NCBI GenBank assembly: GCA_963680875.1
Contig: OY804585.1
Location: 48,779,085-48,843,084, forward strand
Direction: 5' to 3'
Length of the DNA: 64,000 nt
Source: Bathymodiolus brooksi
Lineage: Eukaryota; Mollusca; Bivalvia; Mytilida; Modiolidae
Shown here: in pieces, positions 25,790 to 38,329 of the stretch
How positions within the stretch are numbered: the first letter of the stretch is position 1
Layout of the letters: every line of letters starts with the position of its first letter
Translations under genes and position numbers: made by a program
Notes under the pieces: generated by a model
The model's input: only the letters and a program-made list of their open reading frames with translations
What the model was told of the DNA's origin: nothing
Databases searched by the model: none

Positions 25790-27700
25790 TTTATGATTGG
25801 TAGGTCGCTCCTCGCTATATTGATACTAGTAGAAAGTTAGTATTAGTATCTATGATTTGGTAGGTCGTTCCTCGATATATTGATACTAGTAGAAAGTTAG
25901 TATTAGTATTTATGATTTGGTAGGTCGTTCCTCGCTATATTGATACTATTAGAAAGTTAGTATTAGTATCTATGATTTGGTAGGTCGCTCCACGCTATAT
26001 TGATACTAGTAGAAAGTTAGTATTAGTATCTATGATTTGGTAGGTCGCTCCTCGCTATATTGATACTAGTAGAAAGTTAGTATTAGCATTTATGATTTGG
26101 TATGTCGTTCCAAGCTATATTGATACTAGTAGAAAGTTAGTATTAGTATTTATGATTTGGTAGGTCGTTCCTCGCTATATTGATACTATTAGAAAGTTAG
26201 TATTAGTATTTATGATTTGGTAGGTCGCTCCTCGCTATATTGATACTAGTAGAAAATTATTACTAGTATCTATGATTTGGTAGGTCGCTCCTCGCTATAT
26301 TGATACTAGTAGAAAGTTAGTATTAGTATTTATGATTTGGTATGTCGTTCCAAGCTATATTGATACTAGTAGAAAGTTAGTATTAGTATTTATGATTTGG
26401 TAGGTCGTTCCAAGCTATATTGATGCTAGTAGAAAGTTAGTATTAGTATTTATGATTTGGTAGGTCGCTCCTAGCTATATTGATACTAGAAGAAAGTTAG
26501 TATTAGTATCTATGATTTGGTAGGTCGCTCCTCGCTATATTGATACTAGTAGAAAGTTAGTATTAGTATTTATGATTTGGTAGGTCGTTCCTCGCTATAT
26601 TGATACTAGTAGAAAGTTAGTATTAGTATCTATGATTTGGTAGGTCGTTCCTCGCTATATTGATACTAGTAGACAGTTAGTATTAGTATTTATGATTTGG
26701 TAGGTCGTTCCAAGCTATATTGATACTAGTAAAAAGTTAGTATTAGTATTTATGATTTGGTAGGTCGTTCCAAGCTATATTGATACTAGTAGAAAGTTAG
26801 TATTAGTATTTATGATTTGGTAGGTCGTTCCAAGCTATATTGATACTAGTTGAAAGTTAGTATTAGTATTTATGATTGGGTAGGTCGCTCCTCGCTATAT
26901 TGATACTAGTAGAAAGTTAGTATTAGTATTTATGATTGGTAGATCGCTCCTCGCTATATTGATACTAGTAGAAAGTTAGTATTAGTATCTATGATTTGGT
27001 AGGTCGTTCCTAGCTATATTGATACTAGTAGAAAGTTAGTATTAGTATTTATGATTGGTAGGTCGTTCCTCGCTATATTGATACTAGTAGAAAGTTAGTA
27101 TTAGTATCTATGATTTGGTAGGTCGTTCCTCGCTATATTGATACTAGTAGAAAGTTAGTATTAGTATCTATGATTGGTAGGTCGTTCCTCGCTATATTGA
27201 TACTAGTAGAAAGTTAGTATTAGTATCTATGATTGGTAGGTCGCTCCTCGCTATATTGATACTAGTAGAAAGTTAGTATTAATATCTATGATTTGGTAGG
27301 TCGTTCCTCGCTATATTGATACTAGTAGAAAGTTAGTATTAGTATTTATGATTTGGTAGGTCGCTCCTCGCTATATTGATACTAGTAGAAAGTTAGTATT
27401 AGTATTTATGATTTGGTAGGTCGCTCCTCGCTATATTGATACTAGTAGAAAGTTAGTATTAGTATTTATGATTTGGTAGGTCGCTCCCCGCTATATTGAT
27501 ACTAGTAAAAAGTTAGTATTAGTATCTATGATTTGGTAGGTCGTTCCTCGCTATATTGATACTAGTAGAAAGTTAGTATTAGTGTTTATGATTTGGTAGG
27601 TCGTTCAAAGCAGTATTGATACTAGTAGAAAGTTAGTATTAGTATTTATGATTTGGTAGGTCGTTCCTCGCTATATTGATACTAGTAGAAAGTTAGTATT
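25790..27700. repeat. ~2-kb higher-order unit, copy 3
   Basis: Matches copy 2 at 1,914 bp (GCTCCACG, 24,072 to 25,986) and 1,974 bp (ATTATTACTA, 24,282 to 26,256; GATTGGG, 24,900 to 26,874), one monomer being gained between. The closing TAATATC to GCTCCCC to GTAAAAAG run recurs at about 27,260-27,520. The 57-bp GTAGGTTCCT unit of the first two copies is missing. Confidence 0.82.
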
Positions 27701-30700
27701 AGTATCTATGATTTGGTAGGTCGTTCCAAGCTATATTGATACTAGTAGAAAGTTAGTATTACTATCTATGATTTGGTAGGTCGTTCCTCGCTATATCGAT
27801 GCTAGTAGAAAGTTAGTATTAGTATCTATGATTTGGTAGGTCGTTCCTCGCTATATTGATACTAGTAGAAAGTTAGTATTAGTATCTATGATTGGTAGGT
27901 CGCTCCTCGCTATATTGATACTAGTAGAAAGTCAGTATTGGTATTTATGATTGGTAGGTCGCTCCTCGCTATATTGATACTAGTAGAAAGTTAGTATTAG
28001 TATCTATGATTTGGTAGGTCGTTCCTCGCTATATTGATACTAGTAGAAAGTTAGTATTAGTATTTATGATTTGGTAGGTCGCTCCTCGCTATATTGATAC
28101 TAGTAGAAAGTTAGTATTAGTATTTATGATTGGTAGGTCGCTCTTCGCTATATTGATACTAGTAGAAAGTTAGTATTAGTATCTATGATTTGGTAGGTCG
28201 TTCTTCGCTATATTGATACTAGTAGAAAGTTAGTATTAGTATTTATGATTTGGTAGGTCATTCCTCGCTATATTGATACTAGTAGAAAGTTAGTATTTGT
28301 ATCTATGATTTGGTAGGTCGCTCCACGCTATATTGATACTAGTAGAAAGTTAGTATTAGTATTTATGATTTGGTAGGTCGCTCCTCGCTATATTGATACT
28401 AGTAGAAAGTTAGTATTAGTATCTATGACTTGGTAGGTCGTTCCTCGCTATATTGATACTAGTAGAAAGTTAGTATTAGTATTTATGATTGGTAGGTAGC
28501 TCCTCGCTATATTGATACTAGTAGAAAGTCAGTATTGGTATTTATGATTGGTAGGTCGCTCCTCGCTATATTGATACTAGTAGAAAGTTAGCATTAGTAT
28601 CTATGATTTGGTAGGTCTTTCCTCGCTATATTGATACTAGTAGAAAGTTAGTATTAGTATTTATGATTTGGTAGGTCGCTCCTCGCTATATTGATATTAG
28701 TAGAAAGTTAGTATTAGTATTTATGATTGGTAGGTCGCTCCTCGCTATATTGATACTAGTAGAAAGTTAGTATTAGTATCTATGATTTGGTAGGTCGTTC
28801 CTCGCTATATTGATACTAGTAGAAAGTTAGTATTAGTATCTATGATTGGTAGGTTGTTCCTCGCTATATTGATACTAATAGAAAGTTAGTATTAGTATTT
28901 ATGATTTGGTAGGTCGTTCCTCGCTATATTGATACTAGTAGAAAGCTAGTATTAGTATTTATGATTGGTAGGTCGTTCCTCGCTATATTGATACTAGTAG
29001 AAAGTTAGTATTAGTATTTATGATTGGTAGGTCGCTCCTCGCTATATTGATACTAGTAGAAAGTTAGTATTAATATCTATGATTTGGTAGGCCGTTCCTC
29101 GCTATATTGATACTAGTAGAAAGTTAGTATTAGTATTTATGATTTTGTAGGTCGATCCTCGCTATATTGATACTAGTAGAAAGTTAGTATTAGTATTTAT
29201 TATTTGGTAGGTCGCTCCTCGCTATATTGATACTAGTAGAAAGTTAGTATTAGTATTTATGATTTGGTAGGTCGCTCCCCGCTATATTGATACTAGTAGA
29301 AAGTTAGTATTAGTATCTATGATTTGGTAGGTCGTTCCTCGCTATATTGATACTAGTAGAAAGTTAGTATTAGTGTTTATGATTTGGTAGGTCGTTCTAA
29401 GCAGTATTGATACTAGTAGAAAGTTAGTATTAGTATTTATGATTTGGTAGGTCGTTCCTCGCTATATTGATACTAGTAGAACGTTAGTATTAGTATCTAT
29501 GATTTGGTAGGTCGTTCCAAGCTATATTGATACTAGTAGAAAGTTAGTATTAGTATTTATGATTTGGTAGGTCGTTCCTCGCTATATTGATACTAGTAGA
29601 AAGTTAGTATTAGTATTTATGATTGGTAGGTCGCTCCTCGCTATATTGATACTAGTAGAAAGTCAGTATTGGTATTTATGATTGGTAGGTCGCTCCTCGC
29701 TATATTGATACTAGTAGAAAGTTAGTATTAGTATTTATGATTGGTAGATCGCTCCTCGCTATATTGATACTAGTAGAAAGTTAGTATTAGTATCTATGAT
29801 TTGGTAGGTCGTTCCTCGCTATATTGATACTAGTAGACAGTTAGTATTAGTATTTATGATTTGGTAGGTCGTTCCAAGCTATATTGATACTAGTTGAAAG
29901 TTAGAATTAGTATTTATGATTGGTAGGTCGCTCCTCGCTATATTGATAGTAGTAGAAAGTTAGTATTAGTATCTATGATTTGGTAGGTCGTTCCTAGCTA
30001 TATTGATACTAGTAGAAAGTTAGTATTAGTATTTATGATTGGTAGGTCGTTCCTCGCTATATTGATACTAGTAGAAAGTTAGTATTAGTATTTATGATTT
30101 GGTAGGTCGTTCCTCGCTATATTGATACTAGTAGAAAGTTAGTATTAGTATTTATGATTTGGTAGGTCGCTCCTCGCTATATTGATACTAGTAGAAAGTT
30201 AGTATTAATATCTATGATTTGGTAGGTCGTTCCTCGCTATATTGATACTAGTAGAAAGTTAGTATTAGTATTTATGATTTGGTAGGTCGCTCCTCGCTAT
30301 ATTGATACTAGTAGAAAGTTAGTATTAGTATTTATGATTTGGTAGGTCGCTCCTCGCTATATTGATACTAGTAGAAAGTTAGTATTAGTATTTATGATTT
30401 GGTAGGTCGCTCCCCACTATATTGATACTAGTAGAAAGTTAGTATTAGTATCTATGATTTGGTAGGTCGGTCCTCGCTATATTGATACTAGTAGAAAGTT
30501 AGTATTAGTATTTATGATTTGGTAGGTCGTTCCTCGCTATATTGATACTAGTAGAAAGTTAGTATTAGTATATATGACTTGGTAGGTCGTTCCAAGCTAT
30601 ATTGATACTAGTAGAAAGTTAGTATTAGTATCTATGATTTGGTAGGTCGTTCCTCGCTATATTGATGCTAGTAGAAAGTTAGTATTAGTATCTATGATTT

Positions 30701-31260
30701 GGTAGGTCGTTCCTCGCTATATTGATACTGGTAGAAAGTTAGTATTAGTATTTATGATTGGTAGGTCGCTCCTCGCTATATTGATACTAGTAGAAAGTCA
30801 GTATTGGTATTTATGATTGGTAGGTCGCTCCTCGCTATATTGATACTAGTAGAAAGTTAGTATTAGTATCTATGATTTGCTAGGTCGTTCCTCGCTATAT
30901 TGATGCTAGTAGAAAGTTAGTATTAGTATTTATGATTTGGTAGGTCGCTCCTCGCTATATTGATACTAGTAGAAAGTTAGTATTAGTATTTATGATTGGT
31001 AGGTCGCTCCTCGCTATATTGATACTAGTAGAAAGTTAGTATTAGTATCTATGATTTGGTAGGTCGTTCGTCGCTATATTGATACTAGTGGAAAGTTAGT
31101 ATTAGTATTTATGATTTGGTAGGTCGTTCTTCGCTATATTGATACTAGTAGAAAGTTAGTATTTGTATCTATGATTTGGTAGGTCGCTCCACGCTATATT
31201 GATACTAGTAGAAAGTTAGTATTAGTATTTATGATTTGGTAGGTCGCTCCTCGCTATATT
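27700..31260. repeat. Mosaic left-domain stretch without a clean long duplication
   Basis: About sixty monomers assembled from left-domain blocks. CAGTATTGG occurs at 27,932, 28,529, 29,663 and 30,798. A relic of block E begins at GGTAGGTAGC (28,491), but its GTACGTCGTTCTT monomer has the ordinary GTAGGTCGTTCCT instead. A 2,866-bp offset links GATGCTAG and CAGTATTGG at 27,798/27,932 to 30,664/30,798. Private changes include CTATATCGATG (about 27,790), GATTTTGTAGG and TATTATTTGG (29.1-29.2 kb), GATAGTAG (29,947) and GGTCGGTCC (about 30,470). No non-satellite sequence is present. Confidence 0.75.
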
Positions 31261-31980
31261 GATACTAGTAGAAAGTTAGTATTAGTATCTATGAATTGGT
31301 AGGTCGCTCCACGCTATATTGATACTAGTAGAAAGTTAGTATTAGTATTTATGATTTGGTATGTCGTTCCAAGCTATATTGATACTAGTAGAAAGTTAGT
31401 ATTAGTATTTATGATTTGGTAGGTCGTTGCTCGCTATATTGATACTATTAGAAAGTTGGTATTAATATTTATGATTTGGTAGGTCGCTCCTCGCTATATT
31501 GATACTAGTAGAAAATTATTATTAGTATCTATGATTTGGTAGGTCGCTCCTCGCTATATTGATACTAGTAGAAAGTTAGTATTAGTATTTATGATTTGGT
31601 ATGTCGTTCCAAGCTATATTGATACTAGTAGAAAGTTAGTATTAGTATTTATGATTTGGTAGGTCGTTCCAAGCTATATTGATGCTAGTAGAAAGTTAGT
31701 ATTAGTATTTATGATTTGGTAGGTCGCTCCTAGCTATATTGATACTAGAAGAAAGTTAGTATTAGTATCTATGATTTGGTAGGTCGCTCCTCGCTATATT
31801 GATACTAGTAGAAAGTTAGTATTAGTATTTATGATTTGGTAGGTCGTTCCAAGCTATATTGATACTAGTAGAAAGTTAGTATTAGTATCTATGATTTGGT
31901 AGGTCGTTCCTCGCTATATTGATACTAGTAGACAGTTAGTATTAGTATTTATGATTTGGTAGGTCGTTCCTCGCTATATT
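31261..31980. repeat. 1,560-bp offset duplication, first copy of a 720-bp block
   Basis: Twelve monomers without indels that recur exactly 1,560 bp (26 monomers) later at 32,821-33,540. Shared rare variants are ATGAATTGG with GCTCCACG, GGTCGTTGCTCG, AAAGTTGGTATTAATATT, AAAATTATTATTAG, GATGCTAG, GCTCCTAG, AGAAGAAAG and AGACAG. One difference is AAG against TCG at about 31,850 and 33,410. Confidence 0.9.
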
Positions 31981-32820
31981 GATACTAGTAAAAAGTTAGT
32001 ATTAGTATTTATGATTGGGTAGGTCGTTCCAAGCTATATTGATACTAGTAGAAAGTTAGTATTAGTATTTATGATTTGGTAGGTCGTTCCAAGCTATATT
32101 GATACTAGTAGAAAGTTAGTATTAGTGTTTATGATTTGGTAGGTCGTTCCAAGCTGTATTGATACTAGTAGAAAGTTAGTATTAGTATTTATGATTTGGT
32201 AGGTCGTTCCTCGCTATATTGATACTAGTAAAAAGTTAGTATTAGTATCTATGATTTGGTAGGTCGTTCCAAGCTATATTGATACTAGTAGAAAGTTAGT
32301 ATTAGTATCTATGATTTGGTAGGTCGTTCCTCGCTATATTGATACTAGTAGAAAGTTAGTATTAGTATCTATGATTTGGTAGGTCGCTCCACGCTATATT
32401 GATACTAGTAGAAAGTTAGTATTAGTATTTATGATTTGGTAGGTCGCTCCTCGCTATATTGATACTAGTAGAAAGTTAGTATTAGTATCTATGATTTGGT
32501 AGGTCGCTCCACGCTATATTGATACTAGTAGAAAGTTAGTATTAGTATTTATGATTTGGTATGTCGTTCCAAGCTATATTGATACTAGTAGAAAGTTAGT
32601 ATTAGTATTTATGATTTGGTAGGTCGTTCCTCGCTATATTGATACTATTAGAAAGTTAGTATTAGTATTTATGATTTGGTAGGTCGCTCCTCGCTATATT
32701 GATACTAGTAGAAAATTATTATTAGTATCTATGATTTCGTTGGTCGCTCCTCGCTATATTGATACTAGTAGAAAGCTAGTATTAGTATTTATGATTTGGT
32801 ATTTCGTTCCAAGCTATATT

Positions 32821-33540
32821 GATACTAGTAGAAAGTTAGTATTAGTATCTATGAATTGGTAGGTCGCTCCACGCTATATTGATACTAGTAGAAAGTTAGT
32901 ATTAGTATTTATGATTTGGTATGTCGTTCCAAGCTATATTGATACTAGTAGAAAGTTAGTATTAGTATTTATGATTTGGTAGGTCGTTGCTCGCTATATT
33001 GATACTATTAGAAAGTTGGTATTAATATTTATGATTTGGTAGGTCGCTCCTCGCTATATTGATACTAGTAGAAAATTATTATTAGTATCTATGATTTGGT
33101 AGGTCGCTCCTCGCTATATTGATACTAGTAGAAAGTTAGTATTAGTATTTATGATTTGGTATGTCGTTCCAAGCTATATTGATACTAGTAGAAAGTTAGT
33201 ATTAGTATTTATGATTTGGTAGGTCGTTCCAAGCTATATTGATGCTAGTAGAAAGTTAGTATTAGTATTTATGATTTGGTAGGTCGCTCCTAGCTATATT
33301 GATACTAGAAGAAAGTTAGTATTAGTATCTATGATTTGGTAGGTCGCTCCTCGCTATATTGATACTAGTAGAAAGTTAGTATTAGTATTTATGATTTGGT
33401 AGGTCGTTCCTCGCTATATTGATACTAGTAGAAAGTTAGTATTAGTATCTATGATTTGGTAGGTCGTTCCTCGCTATATTGATACTAGTAGACAGTTAGT
33501 ATTAGTATTTATGATTTGGTAGGTCGTTCCAAGCTATATT
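32821..33540. repeat. 1,560-bp offset duplication, second copy
   Basis: Counterpart of 31,261-31,980. Relative to the 35,041-35,520 region, where ATTATTATTAG is followed directly by AAAGCTAG with GGTATGTCG, an extra 360 bp (six monomers) separates 32,715 and 33,075. Offsets from this area to the next copy are therefore 2,693 bp before and 2,333 bp after the insertion, which locates the exchange near 32,820. Confidence 0.88.
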
Positions 33541-34630
33541 GATACTAGTAGAAAGTTAGTATTAGTATTTATGATTTGGTAGGTCGTTCCAAGCTATATT
33601 GATACTAGTAGAAAGCTAGTATTAGTATTTATGATTTGGTAGGTCGTTCCAAGCTATATTGATACTAGTAGAAAGTTAGTATTAGTATTTATGATTGGGT
33701 AGGTCGCTCCTCGCTATATTGATACTAGTAGAAAGTTAGTATTAGTATTTATGATTGGTAGGTCGCTCCTCGCTATATTGATACTAGTAGAAAGTTAGTA
33801 TTAGTATCTATGATTTGGTATGTCGTTCCTCGCTATATTGATACTAGTAAAAAGTTAGTATTAGTATTTATGATTGGTAGGTCGTTCCTCGCTATATTGA
33901 TACTAGTAGAAAGTTAGTATTAGTATTTATTATTTGGTAGGTCGTTCCTCGCTATATTGATACTAGTAGAAAGTTAGTATTAGTATCTATGATTGGTAGG
34001 TCGTTCCTCGCTATATTGATACTAGTAGAAAGTTAGTATTAGTATTTATGATTGGTAGGTCGCTCCTCGCTATATTGATACTAGTAGAAAGTTAGTATTA
34101 ATATCTATGATTTGGTAGGTCGTTCCTCGCTATATTGATACTAGTAGAAAGTTAGTATTAGTATTTATGATTTGGTAGGTCGCTCCTCGCTATATTGATA
34201 CTAGTAGAAAGTTAGTATTAGTATTTATGATTTGGTAGGTCGTTCCAAGCTATATTGATGCTAGTAGAAAGTTAGTATTAGTATTTATGATTTGGTAGGT
34301 TGCTCCTAGCTATATTGATACTAGAAGAAAGTTAGTATTAGTGTTTATGATTTGGTAGGTCGTTCCAAGCTGTATTGATACTAGTAGAAAGTTAGTATTA
34401 GTATTTATGATTTGGTAGGTCGTTCCTCGCTATATTGATACTAGTAGAAAGTTAGTATTAGTATCTAAGATTTGGTAGGTCGTTCCAAGCTATATTGATA
34501 CTAGTAGAAAGTTAGTATTAGTATCTATGATTTGGTAGGTCGTTCCTCGCTATATTGATGCTAGTAGAAAGTTAGTATTAGTATCTATGATTTGGTAGGT
34601 TGTTCCTCGCTATATTGATACTAGTAGAAA
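33060..34630. repeat. 2,333-bp offset duplication, first copy
   Basis: Matches 35,393-36,963 at a constant 2,333 bp: ATTATTATTAG (33,075 to 35,408), GATTGGG (33,693 to 36,026) and TATCTAAGATT (34,464 to 36,797). Between about 34,200 and 34,380 three monomers differ in kind from their counterparts although the spacing is unchanged. The run here carries GATGCTAG, GGTTGCTCCTAG and AGAAGAAAG, like 22,080-22,200. Confidence 0.9.
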
Positions 34631-35392
34631 GTTAGTATTAGTATTTATGATTGGTAGGTCGCTCCTCGCTATATTGATACTAGTAGAAAGTCAGTATTGG
34701 TATTTATGATTGGTAGGTCGCTCCTCGCTATATTGATACTAGTAGAAAGTTAGTATTAGTATCTATGATTTGGTAGGTCGTTCCTCGCTATATTGATACT
34801 AGTAGAAAGTTAGTATTAGTATTTATGATTTGGTAGGTCGCTCCTCGCTATATTGATACTAGTAGAAAGTTAGTATTAGTATTTATGATTGGTAGGTCGC
34901 TCCTCGCAATATTGATACTAGTAGAAAGTTAGTATTAGTATCTATGATTTGGTAGGTCGTTCCTCGCTATATTGATACTAGTAGAAAGTTAGTATTAGTA
35001 TTTATGATTTGGTAGGTCGTTCCTCGCTATATTGATACTAGTAGAAAGTTAGTATTAGTATCTATGATTTGGTAGGTCGCTCCACGCTATATTGATACTA
35101 GTAGAAAGTTAGTATTAGTATTTATGATTTGGTAGGTCGCTCCTCGCTATATTGATACTAGTAGAAAGTTAGTATTAGTATCTATGATTTGGTAGGTCGC
35201 TCCACGCTATATTGATACTAGTAGAAAGTTAGTATTAGTATTTATGATTTGGTAGGTCGTTCCAAGCTATATTGATACTAGTAGAAAGTTAGTATTAGTA
35301 TTTATGATTTGGTAGGTCGTTCCTCGCTATATTGATACTATTAGAAAGTTAGTATTAGTATTTATGATTTGGTAGGTCGCTCCTCGCTATAT

Positions 35393-36963
35393 TGATACTA
35401 GTAGAAAATTATTATTAGTATCTATGATTTGGTTGGTCGCTCCTCGCTATATTGATACTAGTAGAAAGCTAGTATTAGTATTTATGATTTGGTATGTCGT
35501 TCCAAGCTATATTGATACTAGTAGAAAGTTAGTATTAGTATTTATGATTTGGTAGGTCGTTCCAAGCTATATTGATGCTAGTAGAAAGTTAGTATTAGTA
35601 TTTATGATTTGGTAGGTCGCTCCTAGCTATATTGATACTAGAAGAAAGTTAGTATTAGTATCTATGATTTGGTAGGTCGCTCCTCGCTATATTGATACTA
35701 GTAGAAAGTTAGTATTAGTATTTATGATTTGGTAGGTCGTTCCTCGCTATATTGATACTAGTAGAAAGTTAGTATTAGTATCTATGATTTGGTAGGTCGT
35801 TCCTCGCTATATTGATACTAGTAGACAGTTAGTATTAGTATTTATGATTTGGTAGGTCGTTCCAAGCTATATTGATACTAGTAGAAAGTTAGTATTAGTA
35901 TTTATGATTTGGTAGGTCGTTCCAAGCTATATTGATACTAGTAGAAAGTTAGTATTAGTATTTATGATTTGGTAGGTCGTTCCAAGCTATATTGATACTA
36001 GTAGAAAGTTAGTATTAGTATTTATGATTGGGTAGGTCGCTCCTCGCTATATTGATACTAGTAGAAAGTTAGTATTAGTATTTATGATTGGTAGGTCGCT
36101 CCTCGCTATATTGATACTAGTAGAAAGTTAGTATTAGTATCTATGATTTGGTAGGTCGTTCCTCGCTATATTGATACTAGTAAAAAGTTAGTATTAGTAT
36201 TTATGATTGGTAGGTCGTTCCTCGCTATATTGATACTAGTAGAAAGTTAGTATTAGTATTTATGATTTGGTAGGTCGTTCCTCGCTATATTGATACTAGT
36301 AGAAAGTTAGTATTAGTATCTATGATTGGTAGGTCGTTCCTCGCTATATTGATACTAGTAGAAAGTTAGTATTAGTATTTATGATTGGTAGGTCGCTCCT
36401 CGCTATATTGATACTAGTAGAAAGTTAGTATTAATATCTATGATTTGGTAGGTCGTTCCTCGCTATATTGATACTAGTAGAAAGTTAGTATTAGTATTTA
36501 TGATTTGGTAGGTCGCTCCTCGCTATATTGATACTAGTAGAAAGTTAGTATTAGTATTTATGATTTGGTAGGTCGCTCCTCGCTATATTGATACTAGCAG
36601 AAAGTTAGTATTAGTATCTATGATTTGGTAGGTCGTTCCTCGCTATATTGATACTAGTAGAAAGTTAGTATTAGTATTTATGATTTGGTAGGTCGTTCCA
36701 AGCTGTATTGATACTGGTAGAAAGTTAGTATTAGTATTTATGATTTGGTAGGTCGTTCCTCGCTATATTGATACTAGTAGAAAGTTAGTATTAGTATCTA
36801 AGATTTGGTAGGTCGTTCCAAGCTATATTGATACTAGTAGAAAGTTAGTATTAGTATCTATGATTTGGTAGGTCGTTCCTCGCTATATTGATGCTAGTAG
36901 AAAGTTAGTATTAGTATCTATGATTTGGTAGGTCGTTCCTCGCTATATTGATACTAGTAGAAA
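35393..36963. repeat. 2,333-bp offset duplication, second copy
   Basis: Counterpart of 33,060-34,630. In place of the 34.2-34.38 kb trio it has GCTCCTCG with ACTAGCAG, an ordinary TCTATG monomer and a GCTGTATTG monomer with ACTGGTAG. Upstream, 35,041-35,400 also matches 32,341-32,700 at 2,693 bp. This is the last full left-domain unit: the final TAATATCTATG lies at about 36,430. Confidence 0.9.
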
Positions 36964-37500
36964 GTTAGTATTAGTATTTATGATTTGGTATGTCGTTCCA
37001 AGCTATATTGATACTAGTAGGAAGTTAGTATTAGTATTTATGATTTGGTAGGTCGTTCCTCGCTATATTGATACTATTAGAAAGTTAGTATTAGTATTTA
37101 TGATTTGGTAGGTCGCTCCTCGCTATATTGATACTAGTAGAATGTTAGTATTAGTATCTATGATTTGGTAGGTCTCTCTTCGCTATATTGATACTAGTAG
37201 AAAGTTAGTATTAGTATTTATGATTTGGTATGTCGTTCCAAGCTATATTGATACTAGTAGAAAGTTAGTATTAGTATTTATGATTTGGTAAGTCGTTCCA
37301 AGCTATATTGATACTAGTAGAAAGTTAGTATTAATATTTATGATTTGGTAGGTCGCTCCTCGCTATATTGATACTAGAAGAAAGTTAGTATTAGAATCTA
37401 TGAATTGGTAGGTCGCTCCTCGCTATATTGATACTAGTAGAAAGTTAGTATTAGTATTTATGATTTGGTAGGTCGTTCCTCGCTATATTGATACTAGTAG

Positions 37501-37860
37501 AAAGTTAGTATTAGTATCTATGATTTGGTAGGTCGCTCCTCGCTATATTGATACTAGTAGACAGTTAGTATTAGTATTTATGATTTGGTAGGTCGTTCCT
37601 CGCTATATTGATATTAGTAGAAAGTTAGTATTAGTGTTTATGATTTGGTAGGTCGTTCCAAGCTGTATTGATACTAGTAGAAAGTTAGTATTAGTATCTA
37701 TGATTTGGTAGGTCGCTCCTCGCTATATTGATACTAGTAGACAGTTAGTATTAGTATTTATGATTTGGTAGGTCGTTCCTCGCTATATTGATACTAGTAG
37801 AAAGTTAGTATTAGTGTTTATGATTTGGTAGGTCGTTCCAAGCTGTATTGATACTAGTAG
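37501..37860. repeat. Two copies of a 180-bp trimer
   Basis: 37,501-37,680 and 37,681-37,860 are each three monomers: TCTATG with GCTCCTCG; AGACAG with GTTCCTCG; and GTGTTTATG with AAGCTGTATTG. The only difference noticed is GATATTAG against GATACTAG at the end of the second monomer. Confidence 0.93.
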
Positions 37861-38026
37861 AAAGTTAGTATTAGTATTTATGATTTGGTAGGTCGTTCCT
37901 CGCTATATTGATACTAGTAGAAAGTTAGTATTAGTATCTATGATTTGGTAGGTCGTTCCAAGCTATATTGATACTAGTAGAAAGTTAGTATTAGTATCTA
38001 TGATTTGGTAGGTCGTTCCTCGCTAT

Positions 38027-38061
38027 ATTGATACTAATAGAAAGTTAGTATTAGTATCAAT
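38027..38061. repeat. Perfect 10-bp inverted repeat in a TCAATG-type monomer (first example)
   Basis: ATTGATACTA and TAGTATCAAT are exact reverse complements, separated by 15 bases. In ordinary TTTATG monomers only the inner six bases pair, and in TCTATG monomers seven; the double change at positions 22-23 (TT to CA) completes the arm. Other examples place TAGTATCAAT at 38,464, 38,763, 39,243, 40,320, 40,619, 41,276, 42,411, 42,710, 43,667, 46,482, 47,920, 49,775, 50,015 and 51,030. Whether it forms a cruciform or binds a protein cannot be told from sequence. Confidence 0.85.
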
Positions 38062-38216
38062 GATTTGGTAGGTCGTTCCTCGCTATATTGATACTAGTAG
38101 AAAGTTAGAATTAGTATTTATGATTTGGTAGGTCGCTCCTCGCTATATTGATACTAGTAGAAAGTTAGTATTAGTATCTATGATTTGGTAGGTCGTTCCT
38201 CGCTATATTGATATTA

Positions 38217-38269
38217 GTAGAAAGTTAGTATTAGTATTTATGATTGGGTAGGTCGCTATATTGATACTA
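38217..38269. repeat. 53-bp truncated monomer
   Basis: The shortest monomer seen. GGTCG runs straight into CTATATTG, so seven bases of the GTTCCTCG segment are missing and only one of the two CpGs remains. It also has GATTGGG in place of GATTTGG. Its neighbour begins GTAGAGAG, a change also present at about 43,473 near the paired copy of this region. The loss could be a slip between the two CG words of the monomer. Confidence 0.95.
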
Positions 38270-38329
38270 GTAGAGAGTTAGTATTAGTATTTATGATTGG
38301 TAGGTCGTTCCAAGTTATATTGATACTAG

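Larger units (their letters stand above)
1..37000. repeat. Left array domain: mosaic of an ancestral multi-kb higher-order repeat
   Basis: Marker monomers recur in a conserved order. GGTAGGTAGC is at 750, 4,691, 9,839, 15,577, 17,728 and 28,491. GTACGTCGTTCTT is at 1,049, 3,078, 4,990, 10,137, 13,904, 15,876 and 18,027. The 57-bp GTAGGTTCCT unit is at 2,845, 13,671, 21,202 and 23,712. The TAATATCTATG monomer occurs about 15 times and I saw none after about 36,430. CAGTATTGG ends at 34,691. C at position 40 (GCTCC) and 59-bp monomers are frequent here. The pattern fits repeated unequal exchange between blocks of tens of monomers, with later insertions and deletions of whole units. Confidence 0.85.

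Noticed and set aside
38217..38269. Possible transposon insertion scar at the 53-bp monomer
   Set aside because: It is a simple 7-base loss with no target-site duplication, inverted repeats or foreign sequence.
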